Positions 35,453 to 44,202 are shown, numbered from the stretch's first letter. The stretch: DNA of 64,000 nucleotides from Mesorhizobium amorphae (GCF_014843845.1 NZ_JHQS01000008.1:124001-188000), one strand, 5' to 3'. A program made the numbers and translations. Notes: generated from the letters alone by a model not told the origin.

Positions 35453-36397
35453 TCAGCCGGCGACGGGCAAGCCAGCATTTTCCTGGGCCGCGCCGGCCAG
35501 GTCTTCGCGCACCTTGCGGGCGAGCTTTTTTGTCGACCGCTTGGGGTTGTCGCCGAACAATTCGGCCGCGTCGGCGAGGCAGGTCTTTCTCAGGCTCTTT
35601 TCCGAGCGCTTCAGCAGCTTGGCGAGAAGCTTTGTGTCCTCCGGCGAACCGAGTGGCTCACCATCGGCATCGAGAAGCGCGCGCATGACGAACACGTCGT
35701 GCAGGTCGCCCAGCTGCTCGCCCAGTTCGTCGACCGCCTTGCGCCTGGCCTTGATCGGCGTCGGCCACAGCCGGCCGAGCAGCGACAGATGCATGCTGTG
35801 GGTCTTGGCCGCCTTGCGCAAATCGTGGAAATCTTCGGCCGCGCCGCGGGAGCCTGCCTTGTCCAGCGCCTTGCGAGCCCGGCGCAAGGTGGCGCGGGCG
35901 CCGTCGGCGAGGATATCGGCGGCCTGTTCCGGCTGGTCGGGCAGGACCAGCCTTTCCACGCGTTCGAGGCCCTCTCGGCAAGCCGCCGCAGCAGCGCCGA
36001 TTGCGGCGTCGAGGCCGGCACCGCCATGCAGGTCATGCTGGCGCAGCACCAACCTGTCACGGACGGGATCGAGGCCACCACCGGCGCTCTGCTCGGGAAA
36101 GCTCGTCGCAAGCCGATCGATGGTCTCGATCAGCGCCGTCGCCTCGCGCGGGCCGGCGAGCAGGGCCGACACCTGCTTGTAGCATTGGTTTTCGGTCTGG
36201 CAGAACGGTTCGTCCCCGGAACGAACCAAGCGAAGCAAGGCACGCACGCTCTTCAGCCGTTTGCGGGACTTGTGCAGCCCCTGTTCCGGCTTCTCGCGTG
36301 CCGTATCAAGATGGCCAAGCGCCTTGCCGATTTCCTCGGCCAGGATGCGCCTGACCTCGCCGGTCAGCGGCAGGCGCGGGTCTATGCGAAAGCTCAT
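35453..36397 (-). CDS. CHAD domain protein
   Basis: A 314-residue alpha-helical CHAD domain (conserved histidine alpha-helical domain) that binds inorganic polyphosphate. Paired conserved His regions are LHKSRKRLKSVRALLRL near residue 42 and FHDLRKAAKTHSMHLSLLG near 190, with many surface Arg/Lys. The start at 36397 overlaps the CYTH gene end by four bases (ATGA), which fixes the start and shows coupling. CYTH and CHAD are fused in many bacteria; here they are separate neighbours. Confidence 0.9.
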   Translation of the reverse strand: MSFRIDPRLPLTGEVRRILAEEIGKALGHLDTAREKPEQGLHKSRKRLKSVRALLRLVRSGDEPFCQTENQCYKQVSALLAGPREATALIETIDRLATSFPEQSAGGGLDPVRDRLVLRQHDLHGGAGLDAAIGAAAAACREGLERVERLVLPDQPEQAADILADGARATLRRARKALDKAGSRGAAEDFHDLRKAAKTHSMHLSLLGRLWPTPIKARRKAVDELGEQLGDLHDVFVMRALLDADGEPLGSPEDTKLLAKLLKRSEKSLRKTCLADAAELFGDNPKRSTKKLARKVREDLAGAAQENAGLPVAG

Positions 36398-36867
36398 GCG
36401 GCGATCTCCGGAATCCCCCCAAGGGCGAGCGACGCGTTGTAGAACCTGTGCTCGCCGGTGACTTCCCGGCCGAGCCAATCTGGCAGCATTTCGTCCGGCA
36501 CGTCTTCCGGCGTCTCGAGTTCAGCGACCACAAGCCCCGCCAGCATTCCGCCGAAGACATCGACTTCATAGAGATAGCCGCGATGCCTAACATGGTGGCG
36601 TGTCTTCTCGATGACACGTCCGATGGCGAACGCCCTCATCTCCTCGGCCTCGGCCAGCGGGATCGGATATTCGAACTCGTCGCGCTCGCGCGCCTTGCTG
36701 CCGAATTTCAGTGTCAGTTCGGCAGAGGTGCCGTTGCTGATGCGCACGCGTACCGTGCGGCCGGGCGCCGCGGCAAGGTAAAATTGTCGAATCCGGATAT
36801 CCGCCTCGACCAGCTCACGCCAGGCGGCGCCGGAGACCAGGAATTTGCGCTCGACTTCCTTGCCCAT
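36394..36867 (-). CDS. CYTH domain protein (triphosphatase-type tunnel fold)
   Basis: A 157-residue CYTH protein with the signature EVERKFLV at residues 4-11 (ExExK) and tunnel-lining charged residues in TVRVRIS, ELTLKFG and YLYEVDVFGG, VVAELETPED. Family enzymes hydrolyse tripolyphosphate or act on other triphosphates. It overlaps the CHAD gene by four bases, so both products probably act on polyphosphate-like substrates together. The promoter region is shared divergently with a TetR regulator 91 bp away. Confidence 0.92.
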   Translation of the reverse strand: MGKEVERKFLVSGAAWRELVEADIRIRQFYLAAAPGRTVRVRISNGTSAELTLKFGSKARERDEFEYPIPLAEAEEMRAFAIGRVIEKTRHHVRHRGYLYEVDVFGGMLAGLVVAELETPEDVPDEMLPDWLGREVTGEHRFYNASLALGGIPEIAA

Positions 36868-36928
36868 GGCCGGGCACTAAAGCGCGGGCGCCCCGAGATG
36901 GCAAGTCGAAGCTGAGAATCAATTTGAC

Positions 36929-36950
36929 TTTAATCAATCGATTGATTAAA
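36929..36950. promoter_or_regulatory. Perfect 22-bp palindrome, TetR operator candidate
   Basis: TTTAATCAATC followed by its exact complement, ending eight bases before the TetR start codon. The site overlaps the likely ribosome binding and promoter region and is an obvious autoregulatory operator. Confidence 0.7.
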
Positions 36951-36958
36951 TACGTCTG

Positions 36959-37663
36959 ATGAGCAAGAAACCGAGCGCCAAACCTTTGCTTCGCGAAGCT
37001 TCGCCTGCCGACCAGACACGCGCTGCACTGGTGCATGCGGCACTCAAGCTGTTCGGGCGGCAAGGCTTCGACGGCACTTCGACACGCGAGATCGCGGCCG
37101 AGGCGAAAGCCAATATAGGCTCCATCGCCTACCACTTCGGCGGCAAGGAAGGGCTGCGCGCCGCCGCCGCCGACTATATCGTCGACACCATCCAGGTGAT
37201 AGCCGGGCAGGCTACCGGCGCGGCCCAGGCGGCCTCACCGGCCACTCCCGAGGCGGCACGGGCGCAGCTCTTCACCGCGCTGGAGCGGATGGTGGGCTTC
37301 ATCGTGGCAAGCCCGCAGGCTGGCGAGATCGTACAATTCGTACTTAGGGAATTGTCGCATCCGACAGCGGCGCTCGATCGCATCTATGCCGGCGTGTTCG
37401 AGCCGACGCATCGCCGGCTCTGCCAGGTGTGGGAACAGGCGACCGGCGAGGCGGCCGAAAGCGAGGCTACCCGGCTCACCGTGTTCACGCTGATCGGCCA
37501 GGTCATCTATTTCCGCATCGGCCGCGAGGCGGTCATGCGCAGGATGGGCTGGAACGAGATCGGCGAGGCCGAGGCCGCCAAGGTGGTGGCGGTGACGGCG
37601 GACAATCTCGGCGCGATCCTCGCCGCCCATAGTCCGGCCGCCCGCAAGGAGGGCAAATCATGA
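36959..37663 (+). CDS. TetR-family regulator (CecR-like)
   Basis: A 234-residue repressor. HTH: TSTREIAAEAKANIGSIAYHF with GGKEGL, residues about 42-68; the C-terminal part resembles the YbiH/CecR ligand domain. It overlaps the HlyD-like gene by four bases, giving the same order as E. coli cecR-ybhG-ybhF-ybhS/R. A perfect palindrome directly upstream is the likely self-operator. It should derepress the efflux operon when a toxic ligand is bound. Confidence 0.9.
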   Translation: MSKKPSAKPLLREASPADQTRAALVHAALKLFGRQGFDGTSTREIAAEAKANIGSIAYHFGGKEGLRAAAADYIVDTIQVIAGQATGAAQAASPATPEAARAQLFTALERMVGFIVASPQAGEIVQFVLRELSHPTAALDRIYAGVFEPTHRRLCQVWEQATGEAAESEATRLTVFTLIGQVIYFRIGREAVMRRMGWNEIGEAEAAKVVAVTADNLGAILAAHSPAARKEGKS

Positions 37664-38613
37664 GTTTTCTCTGTTCGCTGCCGCTTGCCGCCCAGCTGTT
37701 TGGCGCCTGCGCGCCGGCCGCACCTTTAGCCGTCGGCTATGTCGAGGGCGACTATGTGCTGCTGGCGCCGATCGAGGTGGCGCAAGTCGCGACGGTCGCG
37801 GTCAAACGCGGTGACCGTGTCGCGGAGGGTACGCCGGTGGTGACGCTGGAAAGCGCAGACGCAAAGATCGCGGTGGCGCAGGCGGAAGCGGCACTCGCGC
37901 AGGCTGAGGCGCAACTTGCTGACTTGCAAGTCGGCAAGCGCCCGGAAGAGATCGCGGTGCTGAAGGCGCAAGTCGACATGGCCAAGGCTCAGGCCACCGA
38001 CGCCAGGCGCAGATACGACCGCGCCAGCGACCTGTTCAAGCGCGGCACCGGCACGCAGGCCGATTACGACACGGCCTCCGCGACGTTGGAGACCGCCAAT
38101 GCGCAGGTCGGCCAGGCGGAGGCCAATCTCGCCGTCGGCGGCCTGCCGGCGCGCGCCGAGACGATCAAGGCTGCCGACAACCAGGTCAAGCAGGCGCAGT
38201 CGGCGCTGGAGCAAGCGCAATGGCGGCTGTCCAAACGCGTGCTGGCCGCACCCTCGCCCGGCCGCGTCAACGACGTGATCCGCAATCCGGGCGACACCGC
38301 CGGGCCAACCGCGCCGGTGATTTCGATGCTGCCGGACGGCGCCGTAAAGCTCAGCGTCTACATTCCGGAAAGCGCGTTCTCATCCGTCAAGGTCGGCACG
38401 CTGCTCGGCGTCCATTGCGACGGCTGCGGGCCGGATGTGAAGGCGCGCGTCAGCTATGTCTCGCCCGATCCGGAGTTCACGCCGCCGGTGATCTATTCGC
38501 TCGAGAACCGGCAGAAGCTGGTCTATCTGGTCGAGGCGCGGCCGGAGGGCGATGCGGGGCCCCTGCAGCCCGGGCAGATCGTCGACGTCGATCTGGCGGA
38601 TGGCGCAAAATGA
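37660..38613 (+). CDS. HlyD-family periplasmic adaptor (YbhG-like)
   Basis: A 317-residue membrane-fusion protein. Short N-terminal hydrophobic segment, lipoyl-like half (YVEGDYVLLAPIEVAQVATV), a long Ala/Gln-rich coiled coil (about 60-190) with KRGTGTQADYDTASATLE near its turn, then the returning lipoyl half and beta-barrel. A GACAP sequence in the first 20 residues could be a weak lipobox but lacks the usual Leu at -3. Start overlaps the TetR stop, and its stop overlaps the ATPase start. It links the ABC pump to an outer channel. Confidence 0.9.
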   Translation: MSFLCSLPLAAQLFGACAPAAPLAVGYVEGDYVLLAPIEVAQVATVAVKRGDRVAEGTPVVTLESADAKIAVAQAEAALAQAEAQLADLQVGKRPEEIAVLKAQVDMAKAQATDARRRYDRASDLFKRGTGTQADYDTASATLETANAQVGQAEANLAVGGLPARAETIKAADNQVKQAQSALEQAQWRLSKRVLAAPSPGRVNDVIRNPGDTAGPTAPVISMLPDGAVKLSVYIPESAFSSVKVGTLLGVHCDGCGPDVKARVSYVSPDPEFTPPVIYSLENRQKLVYLVEARPEGDAGPLQPGQIVDVDLADGAK

Positions 38614-39530
38614 ACGCCATCGACGTCCATGGCCTGGTCAAGCGCTTTGGCGACAAGACCGTCGTCGACCATGTGACGATGACGGTGGCCGAGGGCGAGA
38701 TCGTCGGCTTCCTCGGGCCGAACGGCTCGGGCAAGACGACGACCATCCGCATCATGTGCGGGCTGCTGACACCGGACGAAGGAGAGGGCACCGTGCTCGG
38801 CTTCGACATCCGCACCGACAGCCTCAGTATCAAACGCGAAGTCGGCTACATGACGCAGAAGTTCTCGTTCTACGAGGATCTGACGATCGGCGAGAACCTC
38901 GAATTCGTGGCCCGGCTCTACCGGCTGAAGCCGGTGGAGGACCATGTGGCGCGGACGCTGGAAGAGCTTGGCCTGACCACGCGCCGCAACCAGCTGGCCG
39001 GCACGCTGTCGGGCGGCTGGAAGCAGCGGCTGGCGCTTGCGGCCTGCATCATGCACAAGCCGAAGCTGCTTTTGCTCGACGAGCCGACCGCGGGCGTAGA
39101 CCCGAAGGCGCGGCGAGAATTCTGGGACGAGATCCACCGGCTGGCGAGCGGCGGGCTGACCGTGCTGGTCTCCACCCATTACATGGACGAAGCCGAGCGC
39201 TGCCACCGCATCAGCTACATCTCCTACGGCAAGATGCTGGCCACCGGCACGGTGGACGAGGTGGTGAAGAATGCCGGGCTGACCACCTTCGTCCTGCAAG
39301 GCCCGCGCCTCGACCAGGTGGCCGAAGCGCTGCAGGGCCGGCCCGGCGTCGACCAGGTGGCGCCGTTCGGTGCCACGCTGCATGTCGTCGGCTCCGACCG
39401 GAAGGCGCTCGAAAAGGCCCTCTCGGATATCGAGAAGAAGCACAAGGGCGTGACGGTGGCGCCGGGAGAGACCAGCCTCGAGGACGTCTTCATCCAGTTC
39501 ATGTCCGGCTCGAAGGACAATATGGCATGA
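38610..39530 (+). CDS. ABC-2 exporter ATP-binding protein (YbhF-like, one domain)
   Basis: A 306-residue ATPase: Walker A GPNGSGKTT near 37-45, signature LSGGWKQR near 135, Walker [16 protein letters not shown] near 152-166, His switch STHYMDEAE. E. coli YbhF has two such domains; this one has one plus a C-terminal domain of about 90 residues. The ATG at 38610 overlaps the HlyD stop; the longer open frame upstream runs through that gene and is not coding. Partner of the permease that follows with a four-base overlap. Confidence 0.93.
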   Translation: MNAIDVHGLVKRFGDKTVVDHVTMTVAEGEIVGFLGPNGSGKTTTIRIMCGLLTPDEGEGTVLGFDIRTDSLSIKREVGYMTQKFSFYEDLTIGENLEFVARLYRLKPVEDHVARTLEELGLTTRRNQLAGTLSGGWKQRLALAACIMHKPKLLLLDEPTAGVDPKARREFWDEIHRLASGGLTVLVSTHYMDEAERCHRISYISYGKMLATGTVDEVVKNAGLTTFVLQGPRLDQVAEALQGRPGVDQVAPFGATLHVVGSDRKALEKALSDIEKKHKGVTVAPGETSLEDVFIQFMSGSKDNMA

Positions 39531-40663
39531 ACAGCCTCTTTTCCTTCGCCCGGCTCGGCGCGCTGCTGATCAAGGAGTTCATCCAGATGCGGCGCGACCG
39601 CATCACCTTCGCCATGATGCTGGGCGTGCCGCTGATGCAGCTGGTGCTGTTCGGCTATGCCATCAACAACGACCCGAAAAGCCTGCCGGCCGCACTGGTG
39701 GCGACAAGCAGCGACCCCTATACGCGGGCCATGGTCTCGGCGCTGCAGACCACCGGCTATTATCGCTTCGACCATGTCGCGCGAAGTGCCGAGGAAGCCG
39801 AGTTCCTGATGTCGCGCGGCGACGTCGCCTTCGTCGTCACCATCCCCGCCGATTTCGCGCGCCGGGTCGAGCGCGGCGACAGTCCGCAGATCCTGATCGA
39901 GGCCGACGCCACCGACCCGGCCGTGGCCAGCGGCGCCATCTCGACGCTCGGCACCGTCGCCAACCAGGCGCTGCTTCGGGCGCGCGGCATGCAGGAGGCC
40001 GCCGCCGAGAGCGCCAAGGGCCAGCTCGAAGTGGTGGTGCACCGGCGCTACAACCCCGAAGGCATTTCGCAATACAACATCGTGCCCGGCCTGCTCGGCG
40101 TCATCCTGCAGATGACGATGGTGATGATGACCTCGATCGCGCTGACGCGCGAGACTGAGCGCGGCACGATGGAGAACCTTCTGGCGATGCCCTCCAGCCC
40201 GCTCGAGATCATGATGGGCAAGGTGTTGCCCTATCTGGTGGTCGGCGCGGTGCAGGTGGTGGTGGTGCTGGCGGCGGCAAAACTTCTGTTCGCCATCCCC
40301 TTCACCGGCTCGATGTCGCTGCTCTTGACCGCCGTGCTGATCTTCGTGCTGGCGCTGGTGCTGCTCGGCTACACCATCTCGACAATCGCCCGCACGCAGA
40401 TGCAGGCGCTGCAGCTGACTTTCTTCTTCTTCCTGCCGTCGATCATGCTGTCCGGCTTCATGTTCCCCTATCGCGGCATGCCTAACTGGGCGCAGCTTTT
40501 CGGCGAGATCCTGCCGCTGACGCATTTTTTGCGCATTATCCGCGCGGTGATGCTGAAAGGCGCCGAGCTGCCGGCGGTGGCGACCGAGATCGGCTGGCTG
40601 GTGGTGTTCGTGGCTTTGTTTGCCGGCGTGGCGCTGGTGCGGTTCAGGCGAACGTTAGACTGA
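39527..40663 (+). CDS. ABC-2 exporter permease (YbhS/YbhR-like)
   Basis: A 378-residue permease with an N-terminal helix after KEFIQMRRDRITFAMM, a periplasmic domain of about 150 residues (residues 45-180) and five C-terminal helices containing LTRETERGTMENLLAMP. This topology is that of YbhS/YbhR. E. coli encodes two such permeases; only one is present, so the transporter is presumably a homodimer. Last gene of the TetR-controlled operon; it converges with the dehydratase gene, whose stop is directly adjacent. Confidence 0.93.
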   Translation: MNSLFSFARLGALLIKEFIQMRRDRITFAMMLGVPLMQLVLFGYAINNDPKSLPAALVATSSDPYTRAMVSALQTTGYYRFDHVARSAEEAEFLMSRGDVAFVVTIPADFARRVERGDSPQILIEADATDPAVASGAISTLGTVANQALLRARGMQEAAAESAKGQLEVVVHRRYNPEGISQYNIVPGLLGVILQMTMVMMTSIALTRETERGTMENLLAMPSSPLEIMMGKVLPYLVVGAVQVVVVLAAAKLLFAIPFTGSMSLLLTAVLIFVLALVLLGYTISTIARTQMQALQLTFFFFLPSIMLSGFMFPYRGMPNWAQLFGEILPLTHFLRIIRAVMLKGAELPAVATEIGWLVVFVALFAGVALVRFRRTLD

Positions 40664-41647
40664 TCAAGCTGCAGCCATGATTTCCGCATAGGTGCCGAAA
40701 TCGACATTGCCGCCCGACAGCACCACGGCGACGCATTTGCCTTTTAGCTCAATCTCGCCAGATGACAGCGCCGCCAGCGCGACGCTGCCGCCGGGCTCGA
40801 CGACCAGCTTGAGATGGGCCATGGCGTCACGCATCGCCTGTCGCGTTGCCTGGTCGGAGACGGCAATGACGCCGGAAAGGTTTTTGCGGTTGATCTCGAA
40901 GGTGATCGCGCCCGGCTCGGCGACGAGAAGTGCATCGCAGATCGATTGATGACCGGGCTCGTTCATCACCCTGGCGCCCTTGGCCAGCGAGCGGCGGGGG
41001 TCGTCGAAATGCTCGGGCTCCACCCCCCAGACCGAGGTGCCCGGCGAAGCGTCCTTGACCGCGATCGAAATGCCGCTGGAGAGGCCGCCGCCACCGCACG
41101 GGATGACGACCGCGTCGAGGCTCGCGCCAAGCGCCTTTGCCTGGCGTACAAGTTCGAGGCCTATCGTGCCCTGGCCGGCGATGATCCTGGGATCGTCGTA
41201 GGGCGGCACAAGAACCATGCCCTGTTCGACGTAGGGGCGAACGACAGTCATGCGGTCCTCGCGGACGCGATCGAAATGCACCACCTCGGCGCCCATCTTG
41301 CGGACATTGGCGATCTTCATCGCCGGCGCGTCGGCCGGCATGGCGATGATCGCCTTGACGCCGAACATCGCCGCCGAGGCGGCCACGCCTTGCGCGTGGT
41401 TGCCCGACGAAAAGGCGACGACGCCGCGGCTGCGTTCCTCCTCGGTGAGCGACGACAGCTTGTTGTAGGCGCCGCGGAACTTGAACGACCCGGTGCGCTG
41501 CAGCGTCTCCGGCTTGAACAGGATGCGGCCGCCGAAACGCTTGTTGAGCTCTTGCGATTCGATCAATGGCGTTTCGACGATCAGGCCGGAGAGTTTTGCT
41601 GCGGCGCTGCGGATGTCGGCGATGCCGGGAAGGGTGGGTGTGTTCAT
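40664..41647 (-). CDS. PLP-dependent threonine/serine dehydratase-like enzyme
   Basis: A 327-residue fold-type II PLP enzyme. Schiff-base Lys56 in TGSFKFRGAYN, the phosphate-binding glycine loop in VIPCGGGGLSSG near 183, and the substrate loop SSGNHAQGVAASA. The short length without an ACT domain fits catabolic threonine dehydratase (TdcB-like) or serine racemase; sequence alone cannot decide between them. It acts in the cytoplasm. Transcribed alone, with 214 bp upstream holding a dispersed repeat. Confidence 0.88.
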   Translation of the reverse strand: MNTPTLPGIADIRSAAAKLSGLIVETPLIESQELNKRFGGRILFKPETLQRTGSFKFRGAYNKLSSLTEEERSRGVVAFSSGNHAQGVAASAAMFGVKAIIAMPADAPAMKIANVRKMGAEVVHFDRVREDRMTVVRPYVEQGMVLVPPYDDPRIIAGQGTIGLELVRQAKALGASLDAVVIPCGGGGLSSGISIAVKDASPGTSVWGVEPEHFDDPRRSLAKGARVMNEPGHQSICDALLVAEPGAITFEINRKNLSGVIAVSDQATRQAMRDAMAHLKLVVEPGGSVALAALSSGEIELKGKCVAVVLSGGNVDFGTYAEIMAAA

Positions 41648-41756
41648 GGCAAACCTTGCAGAAAAATGATCTCACTATCGTGCACGGGAAGCCATGCCGG
41701 GCGCCAACGAAAAAATGTGACCGTTACAAAGTTTGGAGAGTCCTGACACGCGGGCA

Positions 41757-41808
41757 GCGCTGCCCCTCATCTGGCTGCCGCCATTTTCTCCCCGTAAACG
41801 GGGAGAAG
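41757..41808. repeat. Dispersed repeat, third copy of the CTCCCCGT family
   Basis: Same unit as 9274-9325: CGCTGCCCCTCAT, about 20 variable bases, then TTCTCCCCGT and ACGGGGAGAA forming a hairpin. It lies between the dehydratase start and the next small gene. Confidence 0.75.
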
Positions 41809-41861
41809 GACGCTGTCGCCGGTGGTTTCGCCCATCACCAGTCTTGCCGCGAACCGACCGT

Positions 41862-42185
41862 TCATCCCAAAAGTGTCTTCCGCCGTTTGGCTCCGCCGGC
41901 CTTGCGCCAGGCGTTGAAGCGATGGGTGGCGGCGGCGAAGGAGATCTTCATCTGCTGGGCGACCGAATAGCGCGACTTGCCGTCGTCGAACATGCGGTAG
42001 CAGCATTCGACGCCTTCCTCGGTCAGCTTGCCGTCGGGGGTCTTGTTGTGCGGGTTGGCGGGGTCGAATTTCTCGACCTGCTGCTCGACCAGGCCTTTGA
42101 GGCGCTGCAGGTCGGCCTCGATGCTGGCGATGAGATCGAGGACGGGCTTTGGGTCAAAAGGGTGCGCGTGCGGCTTTTCAGTCAT
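41862..42185 (-). CDS. Conserved hypothetical protein, possible HTH
   Basis: A 107-residue soluble protein. A helical N-terminal part (PVLDLIASIEADLQRLKGLV, coiled-coil-like) is followed by KLTEEGVECCYRMFDDGKSR and YSVAQQMKISFAAATHRFNAW, which looks like a small helix-turn-helix of the resolvase/transposase type. Basic C-terminus (KAGGAKRRKTLLG). No family name recognised. It is divergent from mbfA, 172 bp apart, so the Irr box there could in principle affect it as well. Confidence 0.6.
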   Translation of the reverse strand: MTEKPHAHPFDPKPVLDLIASIEADLQRLKGLVEQQVEKFDPANPHNKTPDGKLTEEGVECCYRMFDDGKSRYSVAQQMKISFAAATHRFNAWRKAGGAKRRKTLLG

Positions 42186-42324
42186 CCGTGATTCCTTTGT
42201 TTGGCTTGGGTTCGGCTATATAGGTGAACATTCGCCAATAATGAAGACCTCGTGGCAACTGTTCGGTTCAACATTTTTTGAACCCCGGGCGATCGCGATT
42301 GACCAGCAACGGATGAAACCATAG

Positions 42325-42341
42325 TTTAGAACTATTCTAAT
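42325..42341 (+). promoter_or_regulatory. Irr-type iron control element upstream of mbfA
   Basis: TTTAGAACTATTCTAAT is a near-perfect inverted repeat (TTTAGAA-N3-TTCTAA) matching the Irr-binding element known in front of mbfA genes. It ends 17 bp before the start codon. Confidence 0.8.
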
Positions 42342-42357
42342 CTAGGGTGACTTCCTC

Positions 42358-43341
42358 ATGCTTTCACGTGTCTTCGGCTTCGGTCGCCGTTCTTTCGATT
42401 CGCTGTCGGAGCAGGAGATCCTGGCGCTGGCCATCTCGTCCGAGGAGGATGACGGGCGCATCTACCGCGCCTATGCCGACGGGCTGGCGGAGAGCTTTCC
42501 GCAATCGGCCAAGGTGTTCGAGGCGATGGCGGAAGAGGAAGACGGCCACCGCGACTCGCTGATCGAGCTTTATAGAAAACGCTTCGGCGAGCGCATCCCG
42601 TTGATCCGGCGCGAGCATGTGAAGGGCTATTACGAGCGCAAGCCCGACTGGCTGGTCAGGCCGCTCGGTATCGACACTGTCCGCCGGCAGGCCGAGGCGA
42701 TGGAGCGGCAGGCCTATCTGTTCTATGTCGAGGCGGCCAAGCGCACCGCCGACGCCTCGACCCGAAAGCTGCTCGACGATCTGGCTGCGGCCGAACAGGG
42801 CCATGAGAGCTCGGCACACCAGCTTGAACAGGAACATGTGCCGGGCGAGGTCAAGGACGAGGAGGCGAGCGCAGAGCAGCGCCAGTTCATCCTGACCTAT
42901 GTGCAGCCGGGACTGGCCGGGCTGATGGACGGGTCGGTGTCGACGCTGGCGCCGATCTTCGCCGCGGCGTTTGCCACGCACGACACGTTCCAGACTTTCC
43001 TGGTCGGGCTTGCCGCCTCGATCGGCGCCGGCATCTCGATGGGTTTTACCGAGGTGGCCTCCGACGACGGCAAACTGTCGGGCCGCGGCTCGCCGGTGAA
43101 GCGCGGGCTGACCGTCGGCATCATGACGACGCTGGGCGGCCTGGGCCATGCGCTGCCCTATCTCATCCCGCTCTTCTGGACGGCGACCGCGGTAGCGGCC
43201 GTGGTGGTGTTCTTCGAATTGTGGGCGATCGCCTTCGTGCAGAACCGCTATATGCAAACGCCATTCTGGCGCGCCGCCTTCCAGGTGGTGCTGGGCGGCG
43301 CGCTGGTGTTCGCGGCGGGCGTGCTGATCGGGAATGCCTAG
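42358..43341 (+). CDS. mbfA: Membrane-bound ferritin-like iron exporter MbfA
   Basis: A 327-residue protein: N-terminal ferritin-like di-iron domain (residues about 15-165, with EEDDGRIYRAYADGL, MAEEEDGHRDSL, MERQAYLFYVEAAK and LAAAEQGHESSAHQLE carrying the Glu and His ligands) and a C-terminal VIT1-like membrane domain (about 180-327, with GLMDGSVSTLAPIFAAAFAT). This is the MbfA architecture, which exports ferrous iron and protects from iron and peroxide stress. It is known to be controlled by Irr, and an Irr box lies directly upstream. Confidence 0.95.
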   Translation: MLSRVFGFGRRSFDSLSEQEILALAISSEEDDGRIYRAYADGLAESFPQSAKVFEAMAEEEDGHRDSLIELYRKRFGERIPLIRREHVKGYYERKPDWLVRPLGIDTVRRQAEAMERQAYLFYVEAAKRTADASTRKLLDDLAAAEQGHESSAHQLEQEHVPGEVKDEEASAEQRQFILTYVQPGLAGLMDGSVSTLAPIFAAAFATHDTFQTFLVGLAASIGAGISMGFTEVASDDGKLSGRGSPVKRGLTVGIMTTLGGLGHALPYLIPLFWTATAVAAVVVFFELWAIAFVQNRYMQTPFWRAAFQVVLGGALVFAAGVLIGNA

Positions 43342-43348
43342 CAATCCT

Positions 43349-43693
43349 TCAACCATTCACCGCCCGGCTATCCTCCGGCGCCTCAGCCCTCTCAGTCAGT
43401 CCATAATCACGCACGACGTGGGCGATGCGCAGACGATAGCCGGCAAAGATTCCGCCACGGCCGGCCTTCTGCGCCTGCCTGTGTTCCTCCGTGTTGCGCC
43501 AGGCCTTGACCGCGTCCTCGTCGCGCCAGAACGACAGCGACAGGACGCGGTTCGGATCAACCAGGCTCTGGAACCGCTCGATCGAGATGAAGCCGTCGAT
43601 GCCGTCGAGCAGCGGGCGCAGTTCGGCGGCGATGCCGAGATAGGCGTCGCGCCGGCCCGCCGCCGGCTCGACCTCGAAGATGACGGCGATCAC
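43349..43693 (-). CDS. Antibiotic biosynthesis monooxygenase (ABM) domain protein
   Basis: A 114-residue dimeric alpha/beta-barrel protein: MIAVIFEVEPAAGRRDAYLGIA, GFISIERFQSLVDPNRVLSL and SFWRDEDAVKAWRNTEEHRQAQ are typical ABM segments. Such proteins are small monooxygenases or heme/quinone-related. It overlaps the NIPSNAP gene by four bases, and the two are divergent from an ArsR regulator, so they form a regulated pair. Converges with mbfA. Function unknown. Confidence 0.82.
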   Translation of the reverse strand: MIAVIFEVEPAAGRRDAYLGIAAELRPLLDGIDGFISIERFQSLVDPNRVLSLSFWRDEDAVKAWRNTEEHRQAQKAGRGGIFAGYRLRIAHVVRDYGLTERAEAPEDSRAVNG

Positions 43694-44022
43694 GGCAGCA
43701 CCAATTTGGCGTGCGGCCCGGAGGCGAGCTTCAGGAACATGCGATCCTCCTTCAGGATGAATTTTTCCCGCTTCGCGAGTTCGTAGTTTGCCTTGCCGGC
43801 CGGATCGGCGGCAAGCCTGGCGCGGTAGGCTTCGTAGGCCGCGAGGCTTTCGATGTTGTAGGCGGCATAGGCGGTGGTGGCCGAGCCTTCATGCGGCGCG
43901 AAATAGCCGATCAGGTCGGCGCCGCAGCGCGGGATGACCTGCCCCCAGTTGCGCGCATATTCCTCGAATGCCGCCTTGCCGAACGGGTCGATCTCGTAGC
44001 GGATGAAACAGGTGATGGTCAT
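43690..44022 (-). CDS. NIPSNAP-family protein
   Basis: A 110-residue protein with a dimeric alpha/beta-barrel fold: TITCFIRYEIDPFGKAAFEE, NWGQVIPRCGADLIGYFAPH and the closing LKEDRMFLKLA fit NIPSNAP. First gene of a two-gene unit with the ABM protein. The 180-bp region upstream is shared with an ArsR-type regulator. No function is established for bacterial NIPSNAP proteins. Confidence 0.82.
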   Translation of the reverse strand: MTITCFIRYEIDPFGKAAFEEYARNWGQVIPRCGADLIGYFAPHEGSATTAYAAYNIESLAAYEAYRARLAADPAGKANYELAKREKFILKEDRMFLKLASGPHAKLVLP

Positions 44023-44202
44023 TTTCGTCTCCTCGTCGGCTTGGGTCTGTTACGGCGACACTTCGAGCATGGTCGAAACATTGCGCGCTTGCCTGTGCTA
44101 GGCAATTCGATGTCAGGAGCGTTGTGGCGGTCATCGCCATCTCCTTGATCTGATCGCAGGATAGTGGTTTTCTCGCGAGGATGCTTCGATGGAGATGAAA
44201 CT

